A program made the translations under genes and the position numbers. The notes beneath the pieces were generated by a model. That model was not told where the DNA came from and searched no databases. It saw nothing but the letters and a program-made list of their open reading frames with translations. From Streptomyces lincolnensis (GTDB lineage Bacteria > Actinomycetota > Actinomycetes > Streptomycetales > Streptomycetaceae), in contig NZ_CP016438.1 of the NCBI RefSeq assembly GCF_001685355.1, forward strand, positions 1,054,001 to 1,118,000: a DNA stretch of 64,000 nt. The letters run 5' to 3'. Positions 1 through 13,272 of the stretch are shown one piece after another (position 1 is the stretch's first letter; every line of letters starts with the position of its first letter).

Positions 1-459
1 CGGCACGGCTTCACGGAGTCGTGGCGGGAGCGGCTGGAGCGGGTCGGCTTCGACAGGATCGACCTGGCCTCGCTGACCGTCAACTACCGGACACCGGAGG
101 AGATCATGGCGGCGGCCGAGCCGGTCATCCGGGCCGCGCTCCCGGACGCCAACGTGCCGACCTCGATCCGCAGCGGCGGTGTCCCCGTCCTCCACGGACC
201 CGCCGCGGACCTGGACTCGGTGCTCGACGGCTGGCTCGCCGAGCACGACGACGGGATCGCCTGCGTCATCGGTGACCCCGCCTTCCGGACGAGGTCCCGG
301 GTGCGGTCGCTGACCCCGGAGCTGTCCAAGGGGATGGAGTTCGACCTGGTCGTCCTCGTCGACCCCGAGGACTTCGGGGAGGGCATCGAGGGTGCGGTCG
401 ACCGCTATGTCGCGATGACCCGGGCGACCCAGCGGCTGGTGGTCCTCAGCAGCGCCTGA
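1..459 (+). CDS. HelR/UvrD-like superfamily 1 helicase, C-terminal part (cut by window start)
   Basis: This is the last ~152 codons of a UvrD/Rep-type ATPase; reading frame 1 is open from base 1. The first visible residues lead into LTVNYRTPEEIM, the helicase motif IV/V region. Near the end come LSKGMEFDLVVLVDPEDF (motif V-like) and YVAMTRATQRLVVL (motif VI, arginine finger), the closing signature of this superfamily. The YVAMTRAT ending and the lack of a long C-terminal nuclease domain fit the actinobacterial HelD/HelR proteins, which remove stalled RNA polymerase and can give rifampicin tolerance. The 5' part is outside the window, so HelR versus another UvrD-like helicase cannot be settled. 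A hairpin follows 12 bases after the stop. Confidence 0.8.
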   Translation, partial: RHGFTESWRERLERVGFDRIDLASLTVNYRTPEEIMAAAEPVIRAALPDANVPTSIRSGGVPVLHGPAADLDSVLDGWLAEHDDGIACVIGDPAFRTRSRVRSLTPELSKGMEFDLVVLVDPEDFGEGIEGAVDRYVAMTRATQRLVVLSSA

Positions 460-471
460 TCCGGACAGGCC

Positions 472-497
472 GGTCGCCCCTCCTTCGAGGGGCGGCC
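472..497 (+). terminator. Hairpin terminator after the helicase gene
   Basis: Eleven-base arms (GGTCGCCCCTC and GAGGGGCGGCC, one mismatch) enclose a CTTC tetraloop just after the helicase stop codon. There is no U-tract, as is usual in actinomycetes. Confidence 0.6.
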
Positions 498-501
498 GCC
501 G

Positions 502-621
502 TCAGGCCAGGGTCACCTCGACCGGCGGCTTCTTGATGCCGTTGACGAAGTTGGACCGCACCCGCGGCACGTCACCGACGAGGCGGATGCCGGTGAGGCG
601 CGGGATCAGCTCGGGGCCTCG
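502..621 (-). pseudogene. Cytochrome P450 C-terminal remnant
   Basis: Read on the minus strand, 39 codons end in a TGA. They give ...RGPELIPRLTGIRLVG followed by VRSNFVNGIKKPPVEV. The VRSNFVNGIK..PV segment is the usual last strand of bacterial cytochrome P450s (after the heme-binding Cys loop), and the preceding stretch matches the region just downstream of that loop. No heme Cys motif or other P450 sequence is present upstream, because at base 621 the sequence changes into an unrelated gene end on the other strand. This is a non-functional gene tail. Confidence 0.65.
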
Positions 622-782
622 AACTCCCCACCGCCCCCGGCTGGTTCACCCCCGTCCAGTGGCACCCCGAGGACCCGGCCCAGCAGAGACTCTTCGACGC
701 CCTGGTCAGAGTGGCCCTGGACCATCACCCGCGGGCCGTGTTCGGCGGGTCGCGGCCCACAGCAGCAGGGCGGCGAGGCTGA
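621..782 (+). pseudogene. Class-I glutamine amidotransferase (PuuD-type) C-terminal remnant
   Basis: This open frame ends in TGA and contains GWFTPVQWHPEDP followed by QQRLFDALVRVALDH. The VQWHPE motif holds the catalytic His and Glu of class-I glutamine amidotransferases, and the rest matches the C-terminus of gamma-glutamyl-GABA hydrolase (PuuD) proteins. The N-terminal domain with the Cys nucleophile is missing; its place is taken by the P450 tail on the opposite strand. The end of the minus-strand MFS gene overlaps this remnant. Confidence 0.65.
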
Positions 783-1986
783 ACGACGTGCCGAGAACCG
801 TCACGGCCGGCCAGCCTGCCGTGGCGTAGGCGAGGGAGGCGCCGAGGGCGCCGAGGCCGCTGCCTGCCGAGTAGAAGACCATGTAGCCGCCGATGATCCT
901 GCTGCCCGCGTCGGGCCGCACGGCGTGGATCAGTGTCTGATTGGTGACATGCACGGCCTGCACGGCGAAGTCCAGCAGGACGGCGCCGACGGCCAGCGCC
1001 CAGAGCGACCGTCCGGTCAGGCCGATCGGAAGCCAGGAGAGCGCCAGCAGGGCGAGGCCGACGCCGGTCGTGCGCTGGGCGAGCCCCCGGTCGTTCCAGC
1101 GCCCGGCCGCCCGGGCGGCGACGGCACCGGCCGCCCCGGCGAGCCCGAACGCGCCGATCGCGGTGTGCGACAGTGACCACGGCGGACCGCTCAACGGCTG
1201 CGCCACCGCGCTCCACAGCGTGCTGAACGCCGCGAACACCAGCAGGGCGAGCGCCCCCCGGATCCGCAGCAGCGGGTGACGGACGAACAGGGTGACGGTC
1301 GAGGCCACCAGCCATCCGTACGACATCCCGGGCGTTCCCGCGGCGGCCGTGCCCGGGGGCAGCACACGACGCACCAGCACCGCCAGGACGACGGTGACAC
1401 CCGCGGACGCCAGGTAGACCGCCCGCCAGCCGGCGAGATCGGCGAGGGCGCCGGCGGCGGCCCGAGCCAGCAGGATGCCGGTGACGATGCCGCCGGTGAC
1501 CGTGCCGACGGCACGGCCGCGCCGGGCGGGAGGGGTCAGGGCGGCGGCCGCCGCGACCATGGTCTGGGCGACGACGGCGAGCAGTCCGACCCCGGCGAGA
1601 GCACCGAGCAGCGCGGCCGCGCCCGGCGCCAGCCCGGCGGCCAGCAACGCGAGCGCCAGCAGTCCGAGCTGGCCGGTGACCAGCCGTCGCCGGTCGACCA
1701 GGTCACCGAGCGGCACGAGCAGCAACAGGCCGGCCGCATAGCCGAGTTGCGTCACGGTGACCATCGCGCCGAGCATCCCCGGACCGAGCGCGAACCGTTC
1801 CCCGAGCGTCACCAGCAGCGGCTGGGCGAAGTAGACGGTGGCGACGGAGCTGCCGCAGGCGAGGGCCAGCAGCGGCACGAGCCGGTCGGGCGGCGACGCG
1901 TCCGACACCCGGCAGGGCGCGGCAGGCAGGTTCTCGCCGCCGGTTCCGCCACGTCCGCCCGCCGTGGTGGAGCACTGGGTCGCCAT
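706..1986 (-). CDS. MFS transporter (drug/metabolite exporter)
   Basis: This predicted 426-residue membrane protein has about 12 hydrophobic helices. The cytoplasmic loop between helices 2 and 3 carries PLGDLVDRRRLVTG, the MFS motif A (GxxxDRxxRR). The ATG at 1986 was chosen because it begins a short polar N-terminus just before the first helix; the frame is open further upstream, but that stretch overlaps the operator region and the hxlR gene. The gene is divergent from the HxlR regulator at 2116, with two matching palindromes between them, so HxlR probably controls it. The last ~12 residues run into the glutamine amidotransferase remnant, which suggests the original tail was replaced at the rearrangement scar. 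The substrate is unknown. Confidence 0.85.
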   Translation of the reverse strand: MATQCSTTAGGRGGTGGENLPAAPCRVSDASPPDRLVPLLALACGSSVATVYFAQPLLVTLGERFALGPGMLGAMVTVTQLGYAAGLLLLVPLGDLVDRRRLVTGQLGLLALALLAAGLAPGAAALLGALAGVGLLAVVAQTMVAAAAALTPPARRGRAVGTVTGGIVTGILLARAAAGALADLAGWRAVYLASAGVTVVLAVLVRRVLPPGTAAAGTPGMSYGWLVASTVTLFVRHPLLRIRGALALLVFAAFSTLWSAVAQPLSGPPWSLSHTAIGAFGLAGAAGAVAARAAGRWNDRGLAQRTTGVGLALLALSWLPIGLTGRSLWALAVGAVLLDFAVQAVHVTNQTLIHAVRPDAGSRIIGGYMVFYSAGSGLGALGASLAYATAGWPAVTVLGTSFSLAALLLWAATRRTRPAGDGPGPL

Positions 1987-2003
1987 ACAGCCACCTTCCA
2001 CTT

Positions 2004-2058
2004 GGTTGCATTTTGCTACCGGCGTGACGGTAGCCGTGCGCGGTAGCATGTTGCAACC
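2004..2058. promoter_or_regulatory. Paired operator palindromes between MFS and hxlR
   Basis: Two 17-base near-palindromes of form GGTwGCAnnnTGCwACC lie at 2004-2020 and 2042-2058, centres 38 bases apart, and are inverted copies of each other with three differences. Between them is CTACCGgcgtgaCGGTAG. Their position between divergent genes, one of which encodes a winged-helix regulator, marks them as the likely HxlR binding sites. Confidence 0.6.
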
Positions 2059-2115
2059 ACTCTTGTCGCAGCCACTCCCGGGAAGGCCCGGGGAGGTGGA
2101 GGAAGGGAGCCCTGG

Positions 2116-2592
2116 ATGGTCGCTCGCACTCGTTTCGACGCCGACCCCTGCCCGGTCGCGCGGTCGGTGAACGCCATCGGTGACTGGTGGTCGCTGCTGA
2201 TCGTGCGGGACGCCTTCGACGGCAGCCGCCGCTTCGGCGAGTTCCACCGCAGCCTCGGGATCGCCAAGAACATCCTGGCGGCGCGGCTGCGCGCGCTGGA
2301 GGAAGCGGGGGTACTGCACGGCGTACCCGCGCCGGACGGCGGATCCCACCGCGAGTACCTCCTCACGGACCGGGGCCGCGCCTTGTTCCCGGTGATCGTC
2401 GCCCTGCGCCAGTGGGGCGAGGAGCAGTGCTTCACCCCCGGCGAGGAGCACTCCCGCCTGCTGGACCGCCGGTCCGGCCGCCCGTTGCGCCGCCTGGAGA
2501 CCCGGGCGGCGGACGGGCGACTGGTGGGACCGCAGGACACCGTCGTGGAGAAGGTGCACCAGCCGGACGGAGCGCTGACGGAGAGCCCGTAG
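2116..2592 (+). CDS. HxlR-family transcriptional regulator
   Basis: A 158-residue winged-helix protein. Residues ~10-100 carry the HxlR signature: CPVARSVNAIGDWWSLLIVRD, then FGEFHRSLGIAKNILAARL (recognition helix) and a wing around DGGSHREYLLTDRG. Cys12 is at the position where several family members sense redox or electrophiles. The ATG has a GGAAGGGAG ribosome binding site six bases upstream. The last ~50 residues are a low-complexity tail beyond the HxlR domain. It is divergent from an MFS exporter with two operator-like palindromes between, so its probable role is repression of that exporter and of itself. Confidence 0.88.
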   Translation: MVARTRFDADPCPVARSVNAIGDWWSLLIVRDAFDGSRRFGEFHRSLGIAKNILAARLRALEEAGVLHGVPAPDGGSHREYLLTDRGRALFPVIVALRQWGEEQCFTPGEEHSRLLDRRSGRPLRRLETRAADGRLVGPQDTVVEKVHQPDGALTESP

Positions 2593-2704
2593 GCGGCGGG
2601 CGGGACCCGCAGAACGATGACCTGATCACTCAACTCGCCTGTGACGCAAAGGACTTGCCTCAGTCACACCTCGCGCTCACGCCCTGACGCATGCCGCCCG
2701 GCGT

Positions 2705-3277
2705 TCAGGCCTGGGCCCGGCGCCCGCTCCGGCGGGGTGCCGGGGGTGCGCCGTCGAGGAGGGTGAGGCGGCGTTCCTCGCCGTGCTCCTCGACCTGGAG
2801 TACGACGCGCCGCAGGCCCTCCGCGACGGTGCGGCACTCCTCGTCGTCGAGCCGTGCGGCGACGAAGGCCTCCTCGTCGTTGAAGGCGGGGAAAATCCGC
2901 CGCATCAGCTCCTCGCCCTCCTCGGTCAGGCTGAGCAGTACCAGCCTGCCGTCGGTGGGGTGACCGGCCCGCCTGATCAGTCCGCGCTTCTCCAGCGTCC
3001 GCGAGACGCCGGTGAGCGTGCCCTTGGAGATACCCGCCTCCTCCGCCACGTGCCGGGTCTCCGACTCGCCCCAGATCCAGACCACCCACAGGACGACGAA
3101 CGCCGTCCAGGTCAGGTCCGCGCCGCGCAGCACGGAGTTCTCCAGGTGCTGCCGTACCGCCGAGGCGGCGCGGTAGATGTTGGCGACGACGGCCATCTGC
3201 TCGTGGCGGACGGGGATACCGCCGAGCTTGGCCTCCGCCAGCTTCTCGGCTTGCGTGATGGATCGTTGGCCGGGCAC
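2705..3277 (-). CDS. MarR-family transcriptional regulator
   Basis: A 190-residue protein with a MarR winged-helix domain at about residues 50-150: ADLTWTAFVVLWVVWIWGE, VAEEAGISKGTLTGVSRTL (recognition helix), and the wing region RRAGHPTDGRLVLLSLTEEG. Two GTG codons in frame could start it; the one at 3277 is preferred because AAGGAG lies seven bases upstream, whereas the GTG at 3283 is only one base from it. It is divergent from the sulfur gene at 3470. Members of this group often sense phenolics or oxidants; the ligand here is unknown. The C-terminus is basic and proline-rich. Confidence 0.85.
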   Translation of the reverse strand: MPGQRSITQAEKLAEAKLGGIPVRHEQMAVVANIYRAASAVRQHLENSVLRGADLTWTAFVVLWVVWIWGESETRHVAEEAGISKGTLTGVSRTLEKRGLIRRAGHPTDGRLVLLSLTEEGEELMRRIFPAFNDEEAFVAARLDDEECRTVAEGLRRVVLQVEEHGEERRLTLLDGAPPAPRRSGRRAQA

Positions 3278-3395
3278 GGGCACACTCCTTCGCGCCTGTG
3301 AGGCGCATCGGATCTCAGATGTCGTTCGCATCCAAATTGTACGGAGCCCCGGACCGCGTTCCTCGTGCCTCTTATCTACGGTCACGCTCTGCACA

Positions 3396-3449
3396 ATACC
3401 CCCCTGGGTATATCTGTTACGGTGGTCAGCAGATACCCCGGGGGGTAAT
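3396..3449. promoter_or_regulatory. Two CstR/CsoR-type operator boxes
   Basis: ATACCCCCCTGGGTAT (3396-3411) and ATACCCCGGGGGGTAAT (3433-3449) flank the promoter position of the following gene. Both match the A/T-rich-flanked C-run/G-run palindrome bound by CsoR/CstR repressors. The same box precedes the rhodanese gene at 6286, next to the cstR-like gene itself. Confidence 0.75.
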
Positions 3450-3469
3450 TTCCGCGAAGGAGAGTGGCC

Positions 3470-4870
3470 GTGTTCTTTGTCGAGGTCCTGGAGACCGAAG
3501 GGCTGGGCAACCGCAGCTATCTGGCGGGCGGCAGCCGCGCGGCGGTGGTCGTGGATCCGCCGCGGGACATCGACCGCGTGATCGGCGAGGCGGCGCGGCG
3601 GGAGGTGCGGATCGTGGCCGTCGCCGAGACGCACGTCCACAACGACTACGTCAGCGGCGGCCTGGAGCTGGCCCGGCTGACCGGCGCGCGCTATCTGGTG
3701 CCGACCGGGGCGGAGGTGGCGTACACGAGGGTGGCGGTGGCCGACGGGGACGTGGAGCCGGTCGACGACAACCTGGTGCTGCGGGCGGTGGCCACTCCGG
3801 GGCACACCCCGCATCACATGTCCTATGTGCTGGAGGAGTCGGGGCGGGCGGTGGCCGCCTTCACCGGCGGTTCGCTGCTGATCGGCGGCGTGGGCCGGCC
3901 GGATCTCGTCGAACCGCGGCTGACCGAGCGACTGGCCCGCGCCCAGCACGCCTCCGCGCACCGGCTGGCGGCGGACCTGGACGACGAAGTGGCCGTGCTG
4001 CCGACGCACGGCTTCGGCAGCTTCTGTTCCTCCTCGCGCGTCCCCGGTTCGCGGGCCGGGGACGCGCACACCACGATCGGCGCGGAGAAGGCGTCCAATC
4101 CGGTGCTCGTACAGGACGTGGACACGTTCGTCGCGGAGCTGCTGGCCGGCCTGGACGACGTCCCCGCGTACTACGCGCACATGGGTCCGGCCAACGCGGG
4201 CGGCCCGGCGCCCGTGGATCTCACCGCGCCCCGCCGCGCGGACGCGGCGGAGATCGCGCGGCGACTCGCGGCCGGGGAGTGGGTGGTGGATCTGCGCAGC
4301 CGGGTGGCGTTCGCCGCCGGACATGTGGCCGGCACCTTCAACTTCGAGGTCGACGGGCAGCTCGCGACCCACCTGGCCTGGATGATCCCGTGGGGACGGC
4401 CGGTGACCCTGCTCGCCGAGAGCGCCGAGGACATCGCCCGCGCCCAGCGGGAACTGACCCGCGTCGGCGTCGACCGTCCGGCCGCCGCGGCGGTCGGCTC
4501 CCCCGCCGACTGGATCACCGGCGGGTCGGCGCCGGTGTCGTTCCCGCGGGCCACGTTCGCCGCTCTGGCCGCCGCACGCGAGCACGGTGAGGGCGTGGTG
4601 GTGCTCGACGTGCGCCGGGACGGCGAGCGCGCGGGCGGCTGGATCGCCGGCAGTGTCCATCTGCCCGTCCACCAGGTCCGCCACCGTCTGGCGGAGGTGC
4701 CCGCCGGCCGGGTGTGGGTGCACTGCGCGGGCGGGATGCGCGCGGCGATCGCCGCGTCCGTGCTGGACGCGGCGGGCCGGGACGTGGTGGCCGTCGACGA
4801 CGGCTTCGCCGCGGCGGCCGAGGCGGGTCTGCCGCTCGTCGTCCCCGCCCATGCCCGACCCGCCACCTGA
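3470..4870 (+). CDS. MBL-fold persulfide dioxygenase-like protein with two rhodanese domains
   Basis: A 466-residue protein. The N-terminal ~250 residues are a metallo-beta-lactamase fold with ETHVHNDYVSGG (HxHxD metal site) and ATPGHTPHHMSY, as in ETHE1-type persulfide dioxygenases. Then come two rhodanese domains: the first (around VVDLRSRVAFAAGHVAG) lacks a catalytic Cys; the second has VLDVRRDGE and the active-site Cys in VHCAGGMRA. This is the CstB-type layout, which oxidises glutathione- or low-molecular-weight-thiol persulfide to sulfite/thiosulfate. Start GTG 3470 has AAGGAG seven bases upstream; GTG 3464 is too close to it. Two CstR-like boxes lie upstream and a TauE-type exporter follows. 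Confidence 0.88.
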   Translation: MFFVEVLETEGLGNRSYLAGGSRAAVVVDPPRDIDRVIGEAARREVRIVAVAETHVHNDYVSGGLELARLTGARYLVPTGAEVAYTRVAVADGDVEPVDDNLVLRAVATPGHTPHHMSYVLEESGRAVAAFTGGSLLIGGVGRPDLVEPRLTERLARAQHASAHRLAADLDDEVAVLPTHGFGSFCSSSRVPGSRAGDAHTTIGAEKASNPVLVQDVDTFVAELLAGLDDVPAYYAHMGPANAGGPAPVDLTAPRRADAAEIARRLAAGEWVVDLRSRVAFAAGHVAGTFNFEVDGQLATHLAWMIPWGRPVTLLAESAEDIARAQRELTRVGVDRPAAAAVGSPADWITGGSAPVSFPRATFAALAAAREHGEGVVVLDVRRDGERAGGWIAGSVHLPVHQVRHRLAEVPAGRVWVHCAGGMRAAIAASVLDAAGRDVVAVDDGFAAAAEAGLPLVVPAHARPAT

Positions 4871-4949
4871 CCCGCGCGACAGCACCGCCAAGCCCCCACC
4901 ACCGCACCCCGTCGCGAACCCGTCGTCGCGCACCCGAGGAAACACACCC

Positions 4950-5162
4950 ATGGTCTTCTCCCGACGCGGCTCCGGCCGCAGGCCCGCCCGGCAGGCCCAC
5001 CACATGCTCCCCGGGCGTGAGCCGGTGCTGATCCGCCGCTCGGACAACCGCTCGCGACAAGCCGTCATCCCGCTCTCCGACGTCAGGGGCGGGATACGTG
5101 ACCGGGCCGCTCGGGGGCTGCCGGTCGAGGATGCGCGCGGGGCTGCCGGGACCGTCGTATGA
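4950..5162 (+). CDS. Small hypothetical protein coupled to the sulfite exporter gene
   Basis: A 70-codon ORF beginning at ATG 4950 with CGAGG about ten bases upstream, and ending in a TGA that overlaps the ATG of the next gene (ATGA), the arrangement of translationally coupled genes. The product is basic and Arg-rich (RRGSGRRPARQAHHM near the start; IPLSDVRGG in the middle), with no Cys and no hydrophobic helix. I do not recognise the family. It sits between the persulfide dioxygenase and the exporter and is probably in their transcript. It could be a decayed domain rather than a working gene. Confidence 0.4.
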   Translation: MVFSRRGSGRRPARQAHHMLPGREPVLIRRSDNRSRQAVIPLSDVRGGIRDRAARGLPVEDARGAAGTVV

Positions 5163-5902
5163 CGGCGTTCGTCCTGGCCCTGCTCGCGGGGGCCGTGGTC
5201 GGTCTGGCTCTCGGCGCCCTGGGGGCCGGTGGCAGCATCCTGACCGTTCCGGCCCTGATCTATCTGCTCGGCTTCACCCCGGCGGCGGCCACCACCGCGA
5301 GCCTGGTCGTCGTGATCGTCACCTCGGTCACCGCTCTGCTGGCCCATGCCCGCGCGGGTGCGGTGCGGTGGCGGGCCGGGCTGCTGTTCGCGGCGGCCGG
5401 TCTGCTTCCCGCGGCCGCGGCCGGCGCCCTGTCCTCCCATGTCCCGCAGACCGTGCTGATCCTGATGTTCGCGGCCCTGGCCCTCGCGGCCGGCCTGCAC
5501 ATGCTGCGCGGCCGCACTCCGCGCGGGGACGGGAAAGTGGCGGGTGTGCGGGCGCTGGGCGCCGGGGCGGGCCTGGGTACGGTGACCGGGTTCCTCGGGG
5601 TCGGCGGCGGCTTCCTCGCCGTACCCGCGCTCGTGGGTGTGCTGGCCGTGCCGATGAGCGACGCGGTGGGCACCAGTCTGCTGGTCATCGTCGCCAACAC
5701 CCTGGTGGCCCTCGGCGCCCGCGCCCACGCGGCCGTGCACCTGGACTGGTCCCTGATCTCACCCTTCCTCGCCACGGCCGTCCTCGGCGCCTGGGACGGC
5801 CGACGGCTGGCGGCCAAGGTCGCCGTCGGGACGCTCCAGCGGGTCTTCGGCACCGTCCTGCTGACGGTCGCCTTGGCCATGGGCGTGACGGCCGCGCGAT
5901 GA
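5159..5902 (+). CDS. TauE/SafE (TSUP) family membrane exporter, probable sulfite/thiosulfate exporter
   Basis: A 247-residue, strongly hydrophobic protein with 7-8 predicted helices. It shows the two pseudo-repeats of the family: GALGAGGSILTVPALIYLLG near the start and GFLGVGGGFLAVPALVGV in the second half, each followed by an Ala/Thr-rich helix. The family exports sulfite, sulfoacetate or other sulfur anions. Coupling to the upstream small ORF and the persulfide dioxygenase, and the nearby CstR-like regulator, suggest it removes sulfite or thiosulfate made by persulfide oxidation. Confidence 0.85.
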   Translation: MTAFVLALLAGAVVGLALGALGAGGSILTVPALIYLLGFTPAAATTASLVVVIVTSVTALLAHARAGAVRWRAGLLFAAAGLLPAAAAGALSSHVPQTVLILMFAALALAAGLHMLRGRTPRGDGKVAGVRALGAGAGLGTVTGFLGVGGGFLAVPALVGVLAVPMSDAVGTSLLVIVANTLVALGARAHAAVHLDWSLISPFLATAVLGAWDGRRLAAKVAVGTLQRVFGTVLLTVALAMGVTAAR

Positions 5903-5933
5903 ACGGCGTGCGAGTGCGGCCCGGCAGCTCGGC

Positions 5934-11392
<5,459 letters not shown>

Positions 11393-11636
11393 TCGTGCCG
11401 TACCTGCCGTACATGAGGACAAGGTGCGGTCCGGCCGGCCGGGGCCGGGCTGTGGAAACCCTTTCCGCACGAGATGTGGCGTTGATGGCCGTGGCATGAC
11501 ATGCCGCCGCACAACTCCACCGGCTCGCGCGAGTTGAACGCTCTGATCGTAGGACGTGCCTTTCAACTCCCGCCTGTCCAGCCTCGGAAGTGCACTGCCG
11601 GATCTCCCGGCACACCGAGCCCCCGGAGCACCCCCC

Positions 11637-12443
11637 ATGCCCCAGAAACCGAAGCGAAGGACTCCCCGTCCCGGCAGGGCCGCGCTCGTCGCGCTCAGCG
11701 CGGCCGCCCTCGTCGTCGCGCTTCCCACCAGTGCGTCGGCCGGCGTTCTGACGCCGCTGGGCGAGAGCACCACGTCGTTCCAGAAGACGTTCCGGCCCTA
11801 CTTCGACTACGACAGCGACAGTTGCTTCCCGGCGACCGCCATCGACTGGAACGGCACCCTCAACGGCGGTCTCCAGGACACCGGTTCGGTGACCGGCGGA
11901 TGCCGTACCGACCACCTCGGCAAGGCCAACACCTACTCGCGCGTCAAGTGCAACAACGGCTGGTGCGGGATCATCTACACGCTCTACTTCGAGAAGGACC
12001 AGAACGCGCCCGGCAACGTCGTCGGCGGACACCGCCACGACTGGGAGGCCTGCGTCGCCTGGGTGCGGCAGGGCGATCCCCAGCCCTCCTACGCCTCCGT
12101 CTCCGCGCACGGCCAGTACACGACCCGGACGTTCACCTCGGTCCCGAGGGACGGGGTCCGCCTCAAGTGCGTCTACCACAAGGAGGGCGCCGGCACCCAC
12201 TCCATGCGCTTCGCCAAGGACGGCGAGCGCCCGGAGGCCTGGGGCGACGGCGGCTGGGACCAGCCGGGCCTGGTCAGCTGGAACAGCTTCCCCCGCGGCA
12301 GGGACGACCTCGACCTCCAGGCCAGGCTGAACGGCGCCTCCTGGGGCAACGCCAACTTCCCCCTGAAGGACGGCAGGTTCGAGGTCGAGCTGGAGCGCGC
12401 CAAGCCCTCCGGGATCCCCTTCGACCCCCGCGGCAGCGGCTGA
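11637..12443 (+). CDS. Secreted NPP1/NLP family (necrosis-inducing-like) protein
   Basis: A 268-residue protein. The basic N-terminus RRTPRPGRAALVALSAAALVV followed by LPTSASAG is a Sec signal peptide. The mature part has the NPP1 core: GGHRHDWEACVAWV contains the family heptapeptide GHRHDWE, whose His, Asp and Glu bind the metal in plant-active NLP toxins. Four Cys pairs are possible (DSCFPATA, TGGCRTDH, KCNNGWCG, EACVAW, LKCVY). NLPs of plant pathogens permeabilise eudicot membranes through glycosyl-inositol-phosphoceramide; those of saprophytic actinomycetes have no settled role. A strong terminator hairpin follows. ATG 11637 is preferred over 11556 because it places the signal peptide at the N-terminus. 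Confidence 0.88.
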   Translation: MPQKPKRRTPRPGRAALVALSAAALVVALPTSASAGVLTPLGESTTSFQKTFRPYFDYDSDSCFPATAIDWNGTLNGGLQDTGSVTGGCRTDHLGKANTYSRVKCNNGWCGIIYTLYFEKDQNAPGNVVGGHRHDWEACVAWVRQGDPQPSYASVSAHGQYTTRTFTSVPRDGVRLKCVYHKEGAGTHSMRFAKDGERPEAWGDGGWDQPGLVSWNSFPRGRDDLDLQARLNGASWGNANFPLKDGRFEVELERAKPSGIPFDPRGSG

Positions 12444-12462
12444 CCCACCCTCCCCACGGACT

Positions 12463-12498
12463 ACGACCGCCGCCGGTCACTCCCCCGGCGGCGGTCGT
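12463..12498 (+). terminator. Perfect hairpin terminator after the NPP1 gene
   Basis: Fourteen-base perfect arms (ACGACCGCCGCCGG and CCGGCGGCGGTCGT) around an 8-base loop, 20 bases past the NPP1 stop; it may also serve the convergent FadR-type gene. Confidence 0.8.
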
Positions 12499-12552
12499 GA
12501 TGGCATGGCGCCGGAGCGCGATCGCCGGCTCCGAGGGCGTCGCCTCGTCCGG

Positions 12553-13272
12553 TCACCCCGTAGGCGTCCCGAAGGGGAGGGCCTCACTCGAACGCAGGTG
12601 TTCCCTCAGCCACTGCTCGGTGTTGCTGACGTGCAGCAGCGCGGCGGCCTGACTGAGGGCGGCGTCACGGGTGGACAGCGCGTTGAAGATCGCCTCGTGC
12701 TCGGCGAGGGTGCGGCCCGCGGCCTTGTCGTCGACCAGACCACGCCAGATGCGGGCACGCAGCGTGCGCCCGGAGATGCCCTCCAGGAGCGCCAGGAGCG
12801 TCTCGTTGCCGGTGGCCAGGACGACGGCACGGTGGAAGGCCACATCGTGGGCGTTCAGCTGCTCCACATCGTCACGGGCCTCGCGCATGGCGTCCAAGTG
12901 CCGTTCCACCTCGGCCAGTTCGGCGTCCGAGATCCGGGTCGCGGCAAGCGCCGTGGCCATCGGTTCCAACAGCCGCCGCACCTCCATCAGGTCCCGCAGG
13001 GCGATCGCGTCCCCCTGCAACAGCTCCACCGCGCCGCCCAGCCCCTCCAGGAGCAGGCTCGGCTGGAGGCTGGTCACATACGTGCCGTCGCCCCGCCGCA
13101 CCTCCAGCACCCGCGCGACGGCCAACGCCTTGACCGCTTCCCGGGCGAGGTTGCGGGACAGCCCCAGCTGCGCGGCCAGGTCCGGCTCCGGCGGCAGTTT
13201 CGACCCCGGAGGCAGAGCGCCGGTCCGGATCAGCTCACGGATGTCATCGATGGCCTTGTCCGTCAAAGACAC
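12553..13272 (-). CDS. FadR-subfamily GntR transcriptional regulator
   Basis: A 239-residue protein. Residues ~5-75 are a GntR winged helix (AIDDIRELIRTGALPPGSKL, LAAQLGLSRNLAREAVKAL, VRRGDGTYV). Residues ~90-225 are an FCD effector domain with metal-binding positions in DLMEVRRLLEP, NAHDVAFHRAVV and LAEHEAIFNAL. FCD regulators usually bind a small carboxylate or sugar acid through a metal ion. The GTG start has GAGGGGGA about nine bases upstream. No catabolic gene is adjacent; the neighbours are the NPP1 gene and the SpoIIE protein, so the target is not evident. Confidence 0.88.
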   Translation of the reverse strand: MSLTDKAIDDIRELIRTGALPPGSKLPPEPDLAAQLGLSRNLAREAVKALAVARVLEVRRGDGTYVTSLQPSLLLEGLGGAVELLQGDAIALRDLMEVRRLLEPMATALAATRISDAELAEVERHLDAMREARDDVEQLNAHDVAFHRAVVLATGNETLLALLEGISGRTLRARIWRGLVDDKAAGRTLAEHEAIFNALSTRDAALSQAAALLHVSNTEQWLREHLRSSEALPFGTPTG

